Shown piece by piece: positions 16,221-25,547 of a stretch of 64,000 nt of DNA; position 1 is the stretch's first letter, and every line of letters begins with the position of its first letter. The notes under the pieces are model-generated. The model saw only the letters and a list, made by a program, of their open reading frames with translations. It ran no database searches and was not told the DNA's origin. The DNA is from Variovorax boronicumulans (GTDB lineage Bacteria; Pseudomonadota; Gammaproteobacteria; Burkholderiales; Burkholderiaceae_C), in contig NZ_JAAAFX010000004.1 in assembly GCF_019352895.1 (NCBI RefSeq), forward strand, positions 1,573,286 to 1,637,285, in the 5' to 3' direction. The position numbers were made by a program, and so were the translations under genes.

Positions 16221-17078
16221 ATGTTCGTCATCATCGGTTACCTCGTTGCCCTCGGCTGCATCTTCGGTGGATACATCATCCACGGGGGCAACATCGACGT
16301 GGTGCTGCACGCCCTGCCGATTGAGCTGATGGTGATCGGCGGCGGCGCCCTCGGCGCCTTCGTCGTGAACAACCAGCCCAAGGTGCTCAAGGGCACGCTG
16401 AAGATGCTGCCGCAGGCCTTCAAAGGCTCGAAGTACACCAAGGCGCGCTACCTCGAACTGATGGCGCTGCTCTACGACATCCTGCAGAAGGCGCGCAAGG
16501 ACGGCCTGATGTCGATCGAGAAAGACGTCGAGTCGCCGGCCGAATCGCCGCTGTTCCAGAAGTACCCGAAGCTGGGCAGCGACCACCACATCGTCGAGTT
16601 CATGACCGACTACCTGCGCATGATGGTGTCGGGCAACCTCAACGCGCACGAGATCGAGTCGCTGATGGAGAGCGAGATCGAGACGCACCATGCCGAATCG
16701 CATGCGCCGGTCGCCGCCATCGCGCGCCTGGCCGGCGGCCTGCCCGCTTTCGGCATCGTGGCCGCGGTGCTGGGCGTGGTCAACACCATGGGCTCGGTGG
16801 GCCAGCCGCCGGCGGTGCTGGGCGCGATGATCGGCTCGGCGCTGGTCGGCACCTTCCTGGGCATCCTGCTGGCCTACGGCATCGTCGAGCCGCTGGGCGG
16901 CCTGCTCGAGCAGAAGGCCGAGGACAGCACCAAGGAACTGCAGTGCATCAAGAGCACGCTGCTCGCGAGCATGCAGGGCTACAACCCGACGACCGCGATC
17001 GAGTTCGGGCGCAAGGTGCTGTTCACGACCGAACGCCCGAGCTTCACCGAACTCGAGGCCTACGTGAAGAAGAAATGA
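16221..17078 (+). CDS. motA: Flagellar motor stator protein MotA
   Basis: MotA forms with MotB the proton-driven stator that turns the rotor. The 285-residue product has four membrane segments (two near the N-terminus, two around residues 170-225), a cytoplasmic loop with charged residues that face FliG (RYLELMALLYDILQKARKDG), and the conserved GSVGQPPAVLGAMIGSALVG. Length and pattern are those of the H+-type MotA. motB follows 74 nt later. Confidence 0.97.
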   Translation: MFVIIGYLVALGCIFGGYIIHGGNIDVVLHALPIELMVIGGGALGAFVVNNQPKVLKGTLKMLPQAFKGSKYTKARYLELMALLYDILQKARKDGLMSIEKDVESPAESPLFQKYPKLGSDHHIVEFMTDYLRMMVSGNLNAHEIESLMESEIETHHAESHAPVAAIARLAGGLPAFGIVAAVLGVVNTMGSVGQPPAVLGAMIGSALVGTFLGILLAYGIVEPLGGLLEQKAEDSTKELQCIKSTLLASMQGYNPTTAIEFGRKVLFTTERPSFTELEAYVKKK

Positions 17079-17152
17079 ACCACCCCCGATGCGCCTTCTG
17101 CGCCCCGGTTGCGGCCGGTGCGGGTCACTCCATCGCATGAGGTTTCACTGAC

Positions 17153-18106
17153 ATGGCGACGTCGCAAGGCAGCAAGAAGCTGCAGCCCATCATCATCAAG
17201 CGGGTCAAGAAGATCTCGCACGGCCACCATGGCGGCGCCTGGAAGATCGCGTATGCGGACTTCGTGACCGCGATGATGGCCTTCTTCCTGCTGATGTGGC
17301 TGCTGGGCTCGACGGCCAAGGGCGACCTGCAGGGCATCGCCTCGTACTTCCATTCGCCGTTCAAGGTCGAGATGGCCGGCGGGCCCGGTTCGGGCAGCAG
17401 TTCGAGCATCGTGACCGGCGGCGGCAAGGACCTGACGCGTACCAACGGCCAGGTCAAGCAGTCGGATGCGCCGGGCAAGCAGACCTCGGTGCTGGCCGAA
17501 GACAAGAAGAGCGAGCAGGCGCGCCAGGATGCGCGCCGCATGTCGGCGCTGCGCGCGAAGATCGAGGCGCTAATCGAGGCCAACCCCAAGCTGCGCGACT
17601 ACCGCTCGCAGATCCGGCTGCAGGTCACGGTCGACGGCCTGGAGATCCAGATCGTCGACGAGCAGAACCGGCCGATGTTCGACAGCGGCAGCGCGCTGGT
17701 GAAGCCCTACATGCGCGACATCCTCCACGAGATCGGCACCGCACTCAACGGCATCGAGAACCGCGTGAGCCTGGCCGGCCACACCGATGCCGCGCCCTAC
17801 GGCAACGGCGACCGCGGCTACGGCAACTGGGAACTCTCGGCCGACCGCGCCAACGCCTCGCGCCGCGAGCTCGTGGGCTCGGGCATGCCCGACGACAAGC
17901 TGGTGCGCGTGGTCGGCCTCGCGGCCAGCGACCTGCTCGACAAGGACAACAAGCTCGCGCCCGTGAACCGCCGCATCAGCGTGACGGTGCTCACGCGCGA
18001 TGCCGAGTCGCGGCTGTTCGGCGGCGGACGCATCGAAGGCAACGATGCGGTGAAGGCGATCCAGGAACAGATCGCACGCGACGCGAAGACGCCTGCCGCG
18101 CAGTAG
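17153..18106 (+). CDS. motB: Flagellar motor stator protein MotB
   Basis: MotB anchors the stator to peptidoglycan and carries the proton-binding aspartate. The 317-residue product has one membrane segment (about residues 36-52) beginning with YADFVTAMMAFF, whose D36 matches the essential proton-binding residue. A linker and an OmpA-like domain follow (SLAGHTDAAPYG, NWELSADRANASRREL). In many betaproteobacteria chemotaxis genes follow motB; here flhB comes next. Confidence 0.97.
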   Translation: MATSQGSKKLQPIIIKRVKKISHGHHGGAWKIAYADFVTAMMAFFLLMWLLGSTAKGDLQGIASYFHSPFKVEMAGGPGSGSSSSIVTGGGKDLTRTNGQVKQSDAPGKQTSVLAEDKKSEQARQDARRMSALRAKIEALIEANPKLRDYRSQIRLQVTVDGLEIQIVDEQNRPMFDSGSALVKPYMRDILHEIGTALNGIENRVSLAGHTDAAPYGNGDRGYGNWELSADRANASRRELVGSGMPDDKLVRVVGLAASDLLDKDNKLAPVNRRISVTVLTRDAESRLFGGGRIEGNDAVKAIQEQIARDAKTPAAQ

Positions 18107-18218
18107 CGACCGCAGGCGCTGGGAACAGGCGTTGGAAACAGCCGCTTTCCCCCTCCTTATCGCCCTTTAGATTTCGCCTCCGCTGCGGACAATTCATGGC
18201 AACGCACAACGCATCGCC

Positions 18219-19364
18219 ATGGAATCCAGCAGCCAGGACCGCCAACTCCCCGCCACCCAGCGCAAGCTGGACCAGGCACGCAAGGACGGCCAGGCGGCGC
18301 GCTCGCGCGACCTCTCGCACCTCGCGGTGGTGGGCACCGGCGCCGTGGCCCTGCTGCTGCTGGCGCCGACCGGCTTCGAGCAACTGCGCTCGGCGCTGAT
18401 CAAGGCCCTGGTGTTCGACCACGCCACGCTCACCGAGCCGGGCGAGATGCTCAAGCGCCTGAGCCAGTTCGCCGGCGTGGGGCTGCTGCTGTGCACCACC
18501 TTCGCGGCGATCGTGATCGCGGCCGCGGTGGTGAGCGCGGTGGCCGCCGGCGGCTGGGTCGCCAGCACCAAGTCGATCATGCCCAACCTGAGCCGGCTCA
18601 ACCCGCTCTCGGGGCTGGCCAACCTGTTCTCCAAGCAGCAGCTGTTCAACGTCGCCAAGCTGGTGTTCCTGTCGGCGCTGATGGCCTTCGTGGGCTGGCT
18701 GTTCATCAGCAACTCGCTCGACACCATCGCGCGGCTGGTGCTGCAGCCTTCGCCTTCGGCCTTGCGTGCGCTGGGCGACTGGCTGGTCTCGGGCCTGAGC
18801 CTGGTGCTGCTGGTGGTGCTCGCGACCGCGGTGGTCGACGTGCCGCTGCAGGCCTTCTTCCATCGCGCCAAGCTCAAGATGTCGCACCAGGAGATCAAGC
18901 AGGAGCACAAGGAATCCGACGGCGACCCGCACACCAAGGGCCGCCAGCGCAGCACCGCGCGCGAGATCTCGCAGCGCGCCAGCATCACGGCCGTGCCGCG
19001 CGCCGACTTCATCCTGATGAACCCGACCCACTTCGCGGTGGCGCTGCGCTACGACGACGCGACGATGAGCGCGCCGCAGGTGATCTCCAAGGGCGCCGAC
19101 GTGCTGGCCATGAAGATCCGCGAGATCGCCAACGAACACAAGATCCCGGTCGTGCAGTCGCCCATGCTGGCGCGCGCGCTGTACGCGCATGCCGAGATCG
19201 ACCAGGCCATTCCGGCCAGCCTGTTCACCGCGGTGGCACAGGTGCTGGCCTATGTCTACCGCCTCAAGGCCGCGATGCGCGGTGAAGGCCCGATGCCCCA
19301 GGCCGTGCCGACGCCCGAGGTGCCGCCCGAACTCGATCCGCTGAGCAAGAAGACCACCGCATGA
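18219..19364 (+). CDS. flhB: Flagellar export switch protein FlhB
   Basis: FlhB sets export specificity and self-cleaves when the hook is complete. The 381-residue product has four membrane helices and a cytoplasmic domain with the cleavage motif NPTH (cleavage expected between N268 and P269). The start MESSSQDRQLPATQRKL is typical. The stop overlaps the flhA start as ATGA. The 112-nt upstream region is pyrimidine-rich; no clear promoter is seen. Confidence 0.97.
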   Translation: MESSSQDRQLPATQRKLDQARKDGQAARSRDLSHLAVVGTGAVALLLLAPTGFEQLRSALIKALVFDHATLTEPGEMLKRLSQFAGVGLLLCTTFAAIVIAAAVVSAVAAGGWVASTKSIMPNLSRLNPLSGLANLFSKQQLFNVAKLVFLSALMAFVGWLFISNSLDTIARLVLQPSPSALRALGDWLVSGLSLVLLVVLATAVVDVPLQAFFHRAKLKMSHQEIKQEHKESDGDPHTKGRQRSTAREISQRASITAVPRADFILMNPTHFAVALRYDDATMSAPQVISKGADVLAMKIREIANEHKIPVVQSPMLARALYAHAEIDQAIPASLFTAVAQVLAYVYRLKAAMRGEGPMPQAVPTPEVPPELDPLSKKTTA

Positions 19365-21442
19365 CCCCGACCTTCGCCTCCGCCCGCCACTGGCTGGGCA
19401 CGAACGGCGGCGTGTTCCAGCGCGCCGCCGCACCGCTGCTGGTGATCGCGATCCTGGCGCTGATGGTGCTGCCGATCCCGCCCTGGCTGCTCGACGGCTT
19501 CTTCACGCTCAACATCGCAGTCGCACTGATGGTGATGATGGTCGCGGCCTACATGGTGCGGCCGCTGGACTTCGCGGCCTTTCCCAGCGTGCTGCTGCTG
19601 ACCACGCTGATGCGGCTGTCGCTCAACGTGGCCTCGACGCGCGTGGTGCTGCTCGAGGGCCACACCGGCCCGGGCGCGGCCGGCGCGGTGATCGAGGCCT
19701 TCGGCCACTTCCTGATCGGCGGCAACTTCGCGGTCGGCCTGATCGTCTTCGCGATCCTGGTGGTGATCAACTTCGTGGTCGTGACCAAGGGCTCGGAGCG
19801 CATCGCCGAAGTGTCGGCGCGCTTCACGCTCGACGCGATGCCGGGCAAGCAGATGGCGGTCGATGCCGACCTCAACTCGGGCAACATCGACGAGAAGGAA
19901 GCCCGCCGCCGGCGCGCCGAAGTCGCGGAAGAAGCCAACTTCTTCGGCTCGATGGACGGCGCCTCGAAGTTCGTGCGCGGCGACGCCATCGCCGGCATCC
20001 TGATCCTGGTCATCAGCATCGTGGGCGGCTTCGCCATCGGCGTGCTGCAGCACGGCCTGTCGCCCGGCAAGGCCGCCGACACCTACGTGCTGCTGGCCGT
20101 GGGCGATGCCCTGGTGGCGCAGATCCCCGGCCTGCTGATCTCGGTGGCCGCGGCCATGGTGATCTCGCGCGTGGGCCGCGAGGAAGACGTGGGCCGCCAG
20201 ATCGTGCAGCAGCTGCTGACCTCGCCGCGCGTGCTGGGCCTGACGGCCGGCATCCTGGGCCTGCTGGGCATCGTGCCGGGCATGCCGCACGTGGTGTTCC
20301 TGGGCATGGCCGCGCTGCTGGGCTACGGCGCCTGGAGCATCCACCGCCGGCCCGCACCGGTCGAGGCTGCGGCGGTCCACGCGGCCCCGGCGCCCGACGC
20401 CGAAGCCACCTGGGACGACCTGCAGCCGGTCGACCTGCTGGGCCTGGAGCTGGGCTACCGCCTGATCGCGCTGGTCGACAAGAACCGCCAGGGCGACCTG
20501 CTCACGCGCATCAAGGGCGTGCGACGCAAGTTCGCGCAGGAGGTGGGCTTCCTGCCGCCGGCCGTGCACGTGCGCGACAACCTCGAGCTCAAGCCCAGCG
20601 GCTACCGCGTGACCCTGCGCGGCGTGGTGGTGGCCGAGGGCGAGGCCTTTCCGGGCATGTACCTGGCGATCAATCCGGGCGGCCTGACCACGCCGCTGAT
20701 CGGCACGCCGACCACCGACCCGGCCTTCGGCCTGCCCGCGCACTGGATCGAGGAGCGCCAGAAGGAAGCCGCACAAATGGGCGGTTTCACGGTCGTTGAT
20801 TCGGAGACCGTGATGGCGACCCACCTGTCACATTTGATGCAGGTGCAGGCCGCGCGATTGCTCAGCCGCACCGAGACCCAACAACTGGTGGAACACGTGA
20901 GCAAGCTGGCGCCCAAACTGATCGAGGAAGTCGTGCCCAAGCTGGTGCCGATCGCCACCTTCCAGAAGGTGCTGCAGCTGCTGCTGGACGAATCCGTGAA
21001 CATCCGCGACATCCGCACCATCGTCGAGACGCTGGCCGAGCACGCAGGCAGCACCACCGACCCGCAGGAACTCGCGCGCCGCGTGCGCACCGCGCTGGCG
21101 CCGGCCATCGTGCAGCAGATCTACGGCCCGGTGAAGGAGCTCGACGTGATCGCGATCGAACCCGGCTTCGAGCGGCTGCTGATGCAGGCGCTGGGCAATG
21201 CGCAGGCGCCCTCGCTCGATCCGGGCGTGGCCGAGGTCTTCACGCGCACCGCGGCCGAAGTGGCGCTCAAGCAGGAAGAGAAAGGCGTGCCCGCCTGCCT
21301 GCTGGTGCCCGATGCGATCCGCAGCACCATCGCGCGCCTGGTCAAGCGCGCGGCACCGCGGCTGCAGGTGCTCGCGCACAGCGAGATCCCTGAGACCCAC
21401 ACGATCCGCATCGGCCCGATCCTGCGTGGCGCTGGCGCATGA
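19361..21442 (+). CDS. flhA: Flagellar export gate protein FlhA
   Basis: FlhA is the large export gate protein that couples the proton gradient to secretion and docks chaperone-substrate complexes. The 693-residue product has about eight N-terminal membrane helices with the family signature RLSLNVASTRVVLLEG, and a large cytoplasmic domain (from about residue 340) containing the DNLELKPSGYRV and REILRTIVETL-like stretches. It is translationally coupled to flhB. Confidence 0.97.
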   Translation: MTPTFASARHWLGTNGGVFQRAAAPLLVIAILALMVLPIPPWLLDGFFTLNIAVALMVMMVAAYMVRPLDFAAFPSVLLLTTLMRLSLNVASTRVVLLEGHTGPGAAGAVIEAFGHFLIGGNFAVGLIVFAILVVINFVVVTKGSERIAEVSARFTLDAMPGKQMAVDADLNSGNIDEKEARRRRAEVAEEANFFGSMDGASKFVRGDAIAGILILVISIVGGFAIGVLQHGLSPGKAADTYVLLAVGDALVAQIPGLLISVAAAMVISRVGREEDVGRQIVQQLLTSPRVLGLTAGILGLLGIVPGMPHVVFLGMAALLGYGAWSIHRRPAPVEAAAVHAAPAPDAEATWDDLQPVDLLGLELGYRLIALVDKNRQGDLLTRIKGVRRKFAQEVGFLPPAVHVRDNLELKPSGYRVTLRGVVVAEGEAFPGMYLAINPGGLTTPLIGTPTTDPAFGLPAHWIEERQKEAAQMGGFTVVDSETVMATHLSHLMQVQAARLLSRTETQQLVEHVSKLAPKLIEEVVPKLVPIATFQKVLQLLLDESVNIRDIRTIVETLAEHAGSTTDPQELARRVRTALAPAIVQQIYGPVKELDVIAIEPGFERLLMQALGNAQAPSLDPGVAEVFTRTAAEVALKQEEKGVPACLLVPDAIRSTIARLVKRAAPRLQVLAHSEIPETHTIRIGPILRGAGA

Positions 21443-21528
21443 GCGCCATGGACACCGCACCCGAGCGCACCGACACCCCACATTTGCAGACCGCTGGCGC
21501 CGCAACGCGCCGCACGGAGGACCCATCC

Positions 21529-22917
21529 ATGAGCCGCATGAACATCCAGCGTTTCCACGCCCCGACCGCCCGCGAGGCCCTGGCCCTGGCGCGCGCCGCC
21601 TTCGGCGACGCGACGCTGATCCTGTCGAACCGCCAGGTGCCGACCGGCGTCGAGGTGATGGCCGCGACGGAAGAGGCGCTGGCGCCGCTGGAGACGGCGG
21701 CCGAGGCGCCGGCGGCCGAAGCCGCGGCCACGCCCGAGGCCGCGCCCGCGCCGGTCGCGGAAGATGGCGTGCAGGCCGACGTCGAACAGCTGGCGATGAG
21801 CACGCTGTCCTTCCAGGACTATGTGCGCGAGCGCATGCTGCGGCGCCAGCACGGCCAGCCGGCGCCGGCCGCCGTGCCGCGCGAAGACAAGGCGCCGCCG
21901 CCGCCGCGTGCCGCCATCGCCGCTCCCGTGGCCGTGCCGGCACCGATCGAGCTGCCCGCCGCGCCGGTCGCCGCACCCGCGGCCCCCGACACCTCGCGCG
22001 CCGTGCTCGACGAACTCGACGGTCTCAAGCGGCTGATGGAAGAGCGCTTCAACACGCTGGCCTGGCTGGGCCAGGCGCGGCAGGACCCGATCCACTCGAA
22101 CCTGATGCTCAAGCTGGTGCGCGCGGGTTACTCGCCCACCCTGGCGCGTACGGTGCTCGAGCCCATCCCTTGCGGCATCGACGTCGGCGACACGGTGCGC
22201 GCGGTGATGGAGGCGCTGCAGCGCATGCTGCCCATCGTGGCCGATGCGCCGACGATTCCCGAGGAAGGCGGCGTGTTCGCGCTGATCGGCGCCACCGGCG
22301 TCGGCAAGACCACCACCATCGCCAAACTGGCGGCGCAGTGCGCGCGCCAGCACGGCACCAGCAGCGTGGGCCTGATCACGCTCGACACCCACCGCGCCGG
22401 CGCGCACGAGCAGCTGCGCGCCTACGGCCGCGGCCTGGGCGTGGTGGCGCACCTCGCCCATGACCGTGCCGCGCTGCAGGAGATGCTGGGCCTGCTGTCG
22501 GGCAAGCGCCTGGTGCTGATCGACACCGCCGGCATCGCGCCGCGCGACCTGCGCCGGCGCGAGCTGCTCGACCTGCTGGACCTGCCCGCGATCCAGCGCG
22601 TGCTGGTGCTCAACGCCGGCGCGCACGGCGACACGCTCGACGACATCGCGACCGCCTTCAAGCCGGGCGGCACGCAGCAGGCCGTGCTGACCAAGATCGA
22701 CGAGGCCTCCAAGCTCGGCCCGGCGCTCGACGTGCTGATCCGCCACCAGCTCCAGCTGCGCGGCGTGGGCGACGGCCAGCGCATTCCCGAGGACTGGCAG
22801 GCGCCCGACGCCGAGGCGCTGGTGCGCAGCTCGATGCGCGCGGCGCAGCGCTCGCCCTTCGACCCGCGCACCGCCGACATGGACTTCTTCTTCTCGCCTG
22901 CCGCATGCGCCGTCTGA
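21529..22917 (+). CDS. flhF: Flagellar biosynthesis GTPase FlhF
   Basis: FlhF is an SRP-type GTPase that in polar flagellates fixes where and how many flagella form. The 462-residue product starts MSRMNIQRFHAPTAREALAL after a good GGAGGA. An ATG at 21439 overlapping flhA would add an unrelated 30 residues. An Ala/Pro-rich middle precedes the NG domain, with GATGVGKTTT (about residues 254-263), DTHRAGAHEQLRAYG and LVLIDTAG. The usual partner flhG does not follow. Confidence 0.95.
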   Translation: MSRMNIQRFHAPTAREALALARAAFGDATLILSNRQVPTGVEVMAATEEALAPLETAAEAPAAEAAATPEAAPAPVAEDGVQADVEQLAMSTLSFQDYVRERMLRRQHGQPAPAAVPREDKAPPPPRAAIAAPVAVPAPIELPAAPVAAPAAPDTSRAVLDELDGLKRLMEERFNTLAWLGQARQDPIHSNLMLKLVRAGYSPTLARTVLEPIPCGIDVGDTVRAVMEALQRMLPIVADAPTIPEEGGVFALIGATGVGKTTTIAKLAAQCARQHGTSSVGLITLDTHRAGAHEQLRAYGRGLGVVAHLAHDRAALQEMLGLLSGKRLVLIDTAGIAPRDLRRRELLDLLDLPAIQRVLVLNAGAHGDTLDDIATAFKPGGTQQAVLTKIDEASKLGPALDVLIRHQLQLRGVGDGQRIPEDWQAPDAEALVRSSMRAAQRSPFDPRTADMDFFFSPAACAV

Positions 22918-22944
22918 GGCCCGCGGCCCGGAGTTGAACCGACC

Positions 22945-23697
22945 ATGCATGCAGCCACTTTTTCTGCACAGATGTACACACCACGCGGCCATCTCGATCG
23001 GGATGCGCTGATCAAGCAATACGTGCCGCTGGTGCAGCGGCTGGCGCATCACATGATCGCCAAGCTGCCACCCAACGTGGAGGTCGACGACCTGATCCAG
23101 GTCGGCATGATCGGCCTGGCCGATGCGCTGTCGCGCTACGAGGCCAGCCAGGGCGTGCAGTTCGAGACCTTCGCCACGCAGCGCATCCGCGGCGCGATGC
23201 TCGACGAGCTGCGCGAGGGCGACTGGCTCTCACGCGGCTCGCGCAAGAGCCAGAAGGACATCGAGAAGGCGGTGCACCGGCTCGAACACCGGCTGGGCCG
23301 CGCGCCGGTCGAGTCCGAGATCGCGGCCGAACTCAAGATGCCGCTGGCCGACTACCAGTCGCTGCTGGGGCGGGTGCGCGGCACGCAGCTGGTGTACCTG
23401 GAGGACATGGGCGGCGGCACCGACGGCGACGACGAAGGCTTTCTCGAACGCCACGCCAACGTGGCCGACGCCGAGGCCGATCCGCTGAGCCTGCTCAAGG
23501 ACCAGCGCCTGCGCGCCGCGCTGGTGACGGCCATCGAAGCCCTGCCCGAGCGCGAGCGCTTCATCATGGGCATGTACTACGAGCAGGACATGAACCTCAA
23601 GGAGATCGCGGCGGTGCTGGGCGTGACCGAATCGCGCGTGTGCCAGCTGCACAGCCAGTCCATCGCACGGCTGCGCGCCAAGATGCGATCACATTAG
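22945..23697 (+). CDS. fliA: Flagellar sigma factor FliA (sigma-28)
   Basis: FliA directs RNA polymerase to late flagellar and motility promoters and is held inactive by FlgM. The 250-residue product has sigma regions 2 (PNVEVDDLIQVGMIGLADAL, FETFATQRIRGAMLDELR), 3 and 4 (LPERERFIMGMYYEQDMNLKEIA followed by a helix-turn-helix). The ATG at 22945 has a GGAG upstream. Many FliA proteins begin at the equivalent of the inner ATG at 22972 (MYTPRG), so the start is uncertain by nine residues. Confidence 0.97.
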   Translation: MHAATFSAQMYTPRGHLDRDALIKQYVPLVQRLAHHMIAKLPPNVEVDDLIQVGMIGLADALSRYEASQGVQFETFATQRIRGAMLDELREGDWLSRGSRKSQKDIEKAVHRLEHRLGRAPVESEIAAELKMPLADYQSLLGRVRGTQLVYLEDMGGGTDGDDEGFLERHANVADAEADPLSLLKDQRLRAALVTAIEALPERERFIMGMYYEQDMNLKEIAAVLGVTESRVCQLHSQSIARLRAKMRSH

Positions 23698-23708
23698 AAA
23701 ATGCCAGA

Positions 23709-23747
23709 GACACCACGGAACCGGCTTCGCCGGGCCGTCGGTGTCGC
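23709..23747 (-). repeat. Dispersed 39-nt repeat, copy 3 (inverted)
   Basis: This is an exact reverse complement of copy 1 at 10878-10916. It lies between convergent fliA and flgN, again with a C-run/G-run pair beside it (CCCCCTGATGGGGG at about 23746-23760). Its inverted core may act as a transcription end or mRNA-stabilising hairpin for fliA. Confidence 0.85.
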
Positions 23748-23801
23748 CCCCTGATGGGGGAAGGCGATGCGACACGCAGTGCGCAAGCCCTCGGGGGAGG
23801 C

Positions 23802-24158
23802 CTAATGCGCCGGGGCCATGCCCCTTGCACCGGGGATGGCGTAGGTGGGGCTGGGCGCCGGACGCACCAGCGACGCCAGCACGCGGTCGACCGATGCGCT
23901 GCGGCGTGCCAGGCCCTCGCGTTGCAGCGCCAGGCGGCGCGCCACGGTCTCGATGCGGCTGCGGAAGCCGGTGTCGAAGGCCTCGGCCGAGAGCGCGGCC
24001 TGCAGCGCACCGGCGAAGGCCACCGCCGCGCGCCGCATGTCGGCACAGAGTTCGCTCATGCGGGAGGGGTCGCTGTCGAGCAGGGCCGCATCGACCTGGT
24101 CGAGCTGCTGCTCGACGTCGCTCAGCAGCAGTTCCACGGATTCACGGGTGTCGGGCAT
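23802..24158 (-). CDS. flgN: Flagellar export chaperone FlgN
   Basis: FlgN is the cytoplasmic chaperone of the hook-filament junction proteins FlgK and FlgL. The 118-residue product is an all-helical protein with leucine heptads (LLLSDVEQQLDQVDAALL). It starts two bases after the flgM stop with GGAG at good spacing. The C-terminal tail is Pro/Ala-rich. FlgN sequences are weakly conserved, so the call rests on size, structure type and the flgA-flgM-flgN order. Confidence 0.85.
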   Translation of the reverse strand: MPDTRESVELLLSDVEQQLDQVDAALLDSDPSRMSELCADMRRAAVAFAGALQAALSAEAFDTGFRSRIETVARRLALQREGLARRSASVDRVLASLVRPAPSPTYAIPGARGMAPAH

Positions 24159-24160
24159 GC

Positions 24161-24463
24161 TCAGCTCCGGGTGCGGCTCAGGACTTCCTGGGCATTGGCC
24201 AGGAGCTTGTCGGCGATGGCACCGGGATTCACGGTGAAGCTGCCGTCGGCGATGGCGGCCTTGACCGCGGCCACCTTGGCTTCGTCGATCCCGCTGCCAG
24301 CGGAGGTCACTTCCAGCGAACGCGCGGCCGCCGACACGGTGACGGGCACCCCGGCCCCCGTGGCACCGCTGCTGCTGCCCACGCCTGCGGCCGGGCGCTC
24401 GGGCCGGGCGGCGCCGAGGGCGGCTGCCGCCAGCGCGGCATCGTTCAGTGGATTGATCTTCAT
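24161..24463 (-). CDS. flgM: Anti-sigma-28 factor FlgM
   Basis: FlgM binds FliA until the hook is finished and FlgM is exported, thereby timing late gene expression. The 100-residue product has the family start MKINPLNDAAL, a Gly/Ala/Ser-rich middle, and the sigma-binding C-terminal helix region (KVAAVKAAIADGSFTVNPGAIADKLL). TTGGAG precedes the ATG. A strong sigma-28 promoter lies about 45-65 nt upstream, giving the usual feedback. Confidence 0.95.
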   Translation of the reverse strand: MKINPLNDAALAAAALGAARPERPAAGVGSSSGATGAGVPVTVSAAARSLEVTSAGSGIDEAKVAAVKAAIADGSFTVNPGAIADKLLANAQEVLSRTRS

Positions 24464-24504
24464 CGCTGACTCCAATGACCCCATTCGGCGGGGTCGTTCC
24501 ATGG

Positions 24505-24531
24505 GTTTCGGCGGGGCGGATGGAAACTTGA
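24505..24531 (-). promoter_or_regulatory. Sigma-28 (FliA) promoter of flgMN
   Basis: On the minus strand TCAAGTTT (24531-24524), 11 nt, then GCCGAAAC (24512-24505) matches the consensus TAAAGTTT-N11-GCCGATAA at 7 of 8 and 6 of 8 positions with exact spacing. It is the best sigma-28 promoter in the window. Confidence 0.8.
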
Positions 24532-24577
24532 ATTCTTTTTGCAGCAGCCTTTTGTAAAGATCGCCGGCGGTCGGCGC

Positions 24578-25339
24578 CTACATGGCCAGCCGCACGGTGC
24601 GCGTGTCCTGCACCACGCCCTGCGTGATGCGGCCATTCTCCATGCGAACGCGCACCGGCTGCCCGACCACGCCCGCGGCCAGCGCCTGGGCATCGGAGCT
24701 GATCTCGAAGCCCGGGCCCTGCGCCACCACCCGCACCTGGGAGCCGGCCTGGAAGGCCTGCGCGGCCTTGACCATCGACTGGCGGATCGGCTGGCCCGCG
24801 ACCAGCGCACGGCTGGCGACGGTGCCGACCCACTGGGCCGGATCGGCGACCACGGGAGAGATCTCGGCGGCCCAGTCGACCTCCTCCTCGACCGCATCCG
24901 CCTCGGTCAGCACGGCGCCGGCCAGCACGTTGTCACGCAGCACCCAGGCCGGGCCGAAGGCCTTGACGGTCAGCGGCAGGAACACGTTCCAGCGGCCACC
25001 GCCCTCGACGCAGCGCAGGCCCAGCCGGCCGCGGCCCCAGAGCCGCACGCCCACCGGCACGTAGGGCTCGACGCGCGAACACGGCGCGAGCCGCAGCCGC
25101 GAATCCAGCGAGCCAATGCTCACTTCCATGCGCAGCGGCGCGGGGTTGCCGGCCTGCGCCTTGGCCACGGCCTCGTCCAGCCAGTGCTGGGTGCTGGCCA
25201 CGAACTCGGGACCGACGACGGCACCGTCCGAGGGCGCCTGCTGGGCCGCAGCGGGCAGTGCGATGCACAGCGCAGCCGCCCACAGGCGGCCCGGCACACG
25301 CGTGCGAAGCAGGGAGAAGGAGGACGAGAACAAGGGCAT
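24578..25339 (-). CDS. flgA: Flagellar P-ring assembly chaperone FlgA
   Basis: FlgA is a periplasmic chaperone needed to polymerise FlgI into the P ring. The 253-residue product has a signal peptide (about residues 1-32, ending PAAAQ) and the C-terminal SAF-type domain (VLAGAVLTEADAVEEEVDW, GQPIRQSMVKAAQAFQAGSQ). GGGAG precedes the ATG at 25339. It diverges from flgB across 208 nt that must hold both promoters. Confidence 0.94.
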   Translation of the reverse strand: MPLFSSSFSLLRTRVPGRLWAAALCIALPAAAQQAPSDGAVVGPEFVASTQHWLDEAVAKAQAGNPAPLRMEVSIGSLDSRLRLAPCSRVEPYVPVGVRLWGRGRLGLRCVEGGGRWNVFLPLTVKAFGPAWVLRDNVLAGAVLTEADAVEEEVDWAAEISPVVADPAQWVGTVASRALVAGQPIRQSMVKAAQAFQAGSQVRVVAQGPGFEISSDAQALAAGVVGQPVRVRMENGRITQGVVQDTRTVRLAM

Positions 25340-25547
25340 GGAGGCTCCCGGCACAGCCGTCGGCGCGGAAGGCGACGGACAGGCGACGGTGGATCGAAGG
25401 TGCAGGCAACTGTAGGCAGGCGCGCGCCGGACTAAGCCGGGAACAGGCCGCGAATCCCCCCTTTTCTCGGCGCTTCCCGCTCGGCCCGTGCTTTCACAAT
25501 TTCTGCACGGCCCGGACCGGGCCCTTTGCGATGGCGAGGACGAACAC

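Noticed and set aside
18141..18170. CCGCTTTCCCCC before flhB compared with CTGCTTTCCCAC near fliE as an FlhDC box
   Set aside because: The similarity is short and low-complexity, and neither matches a known FlhDC site well enough.
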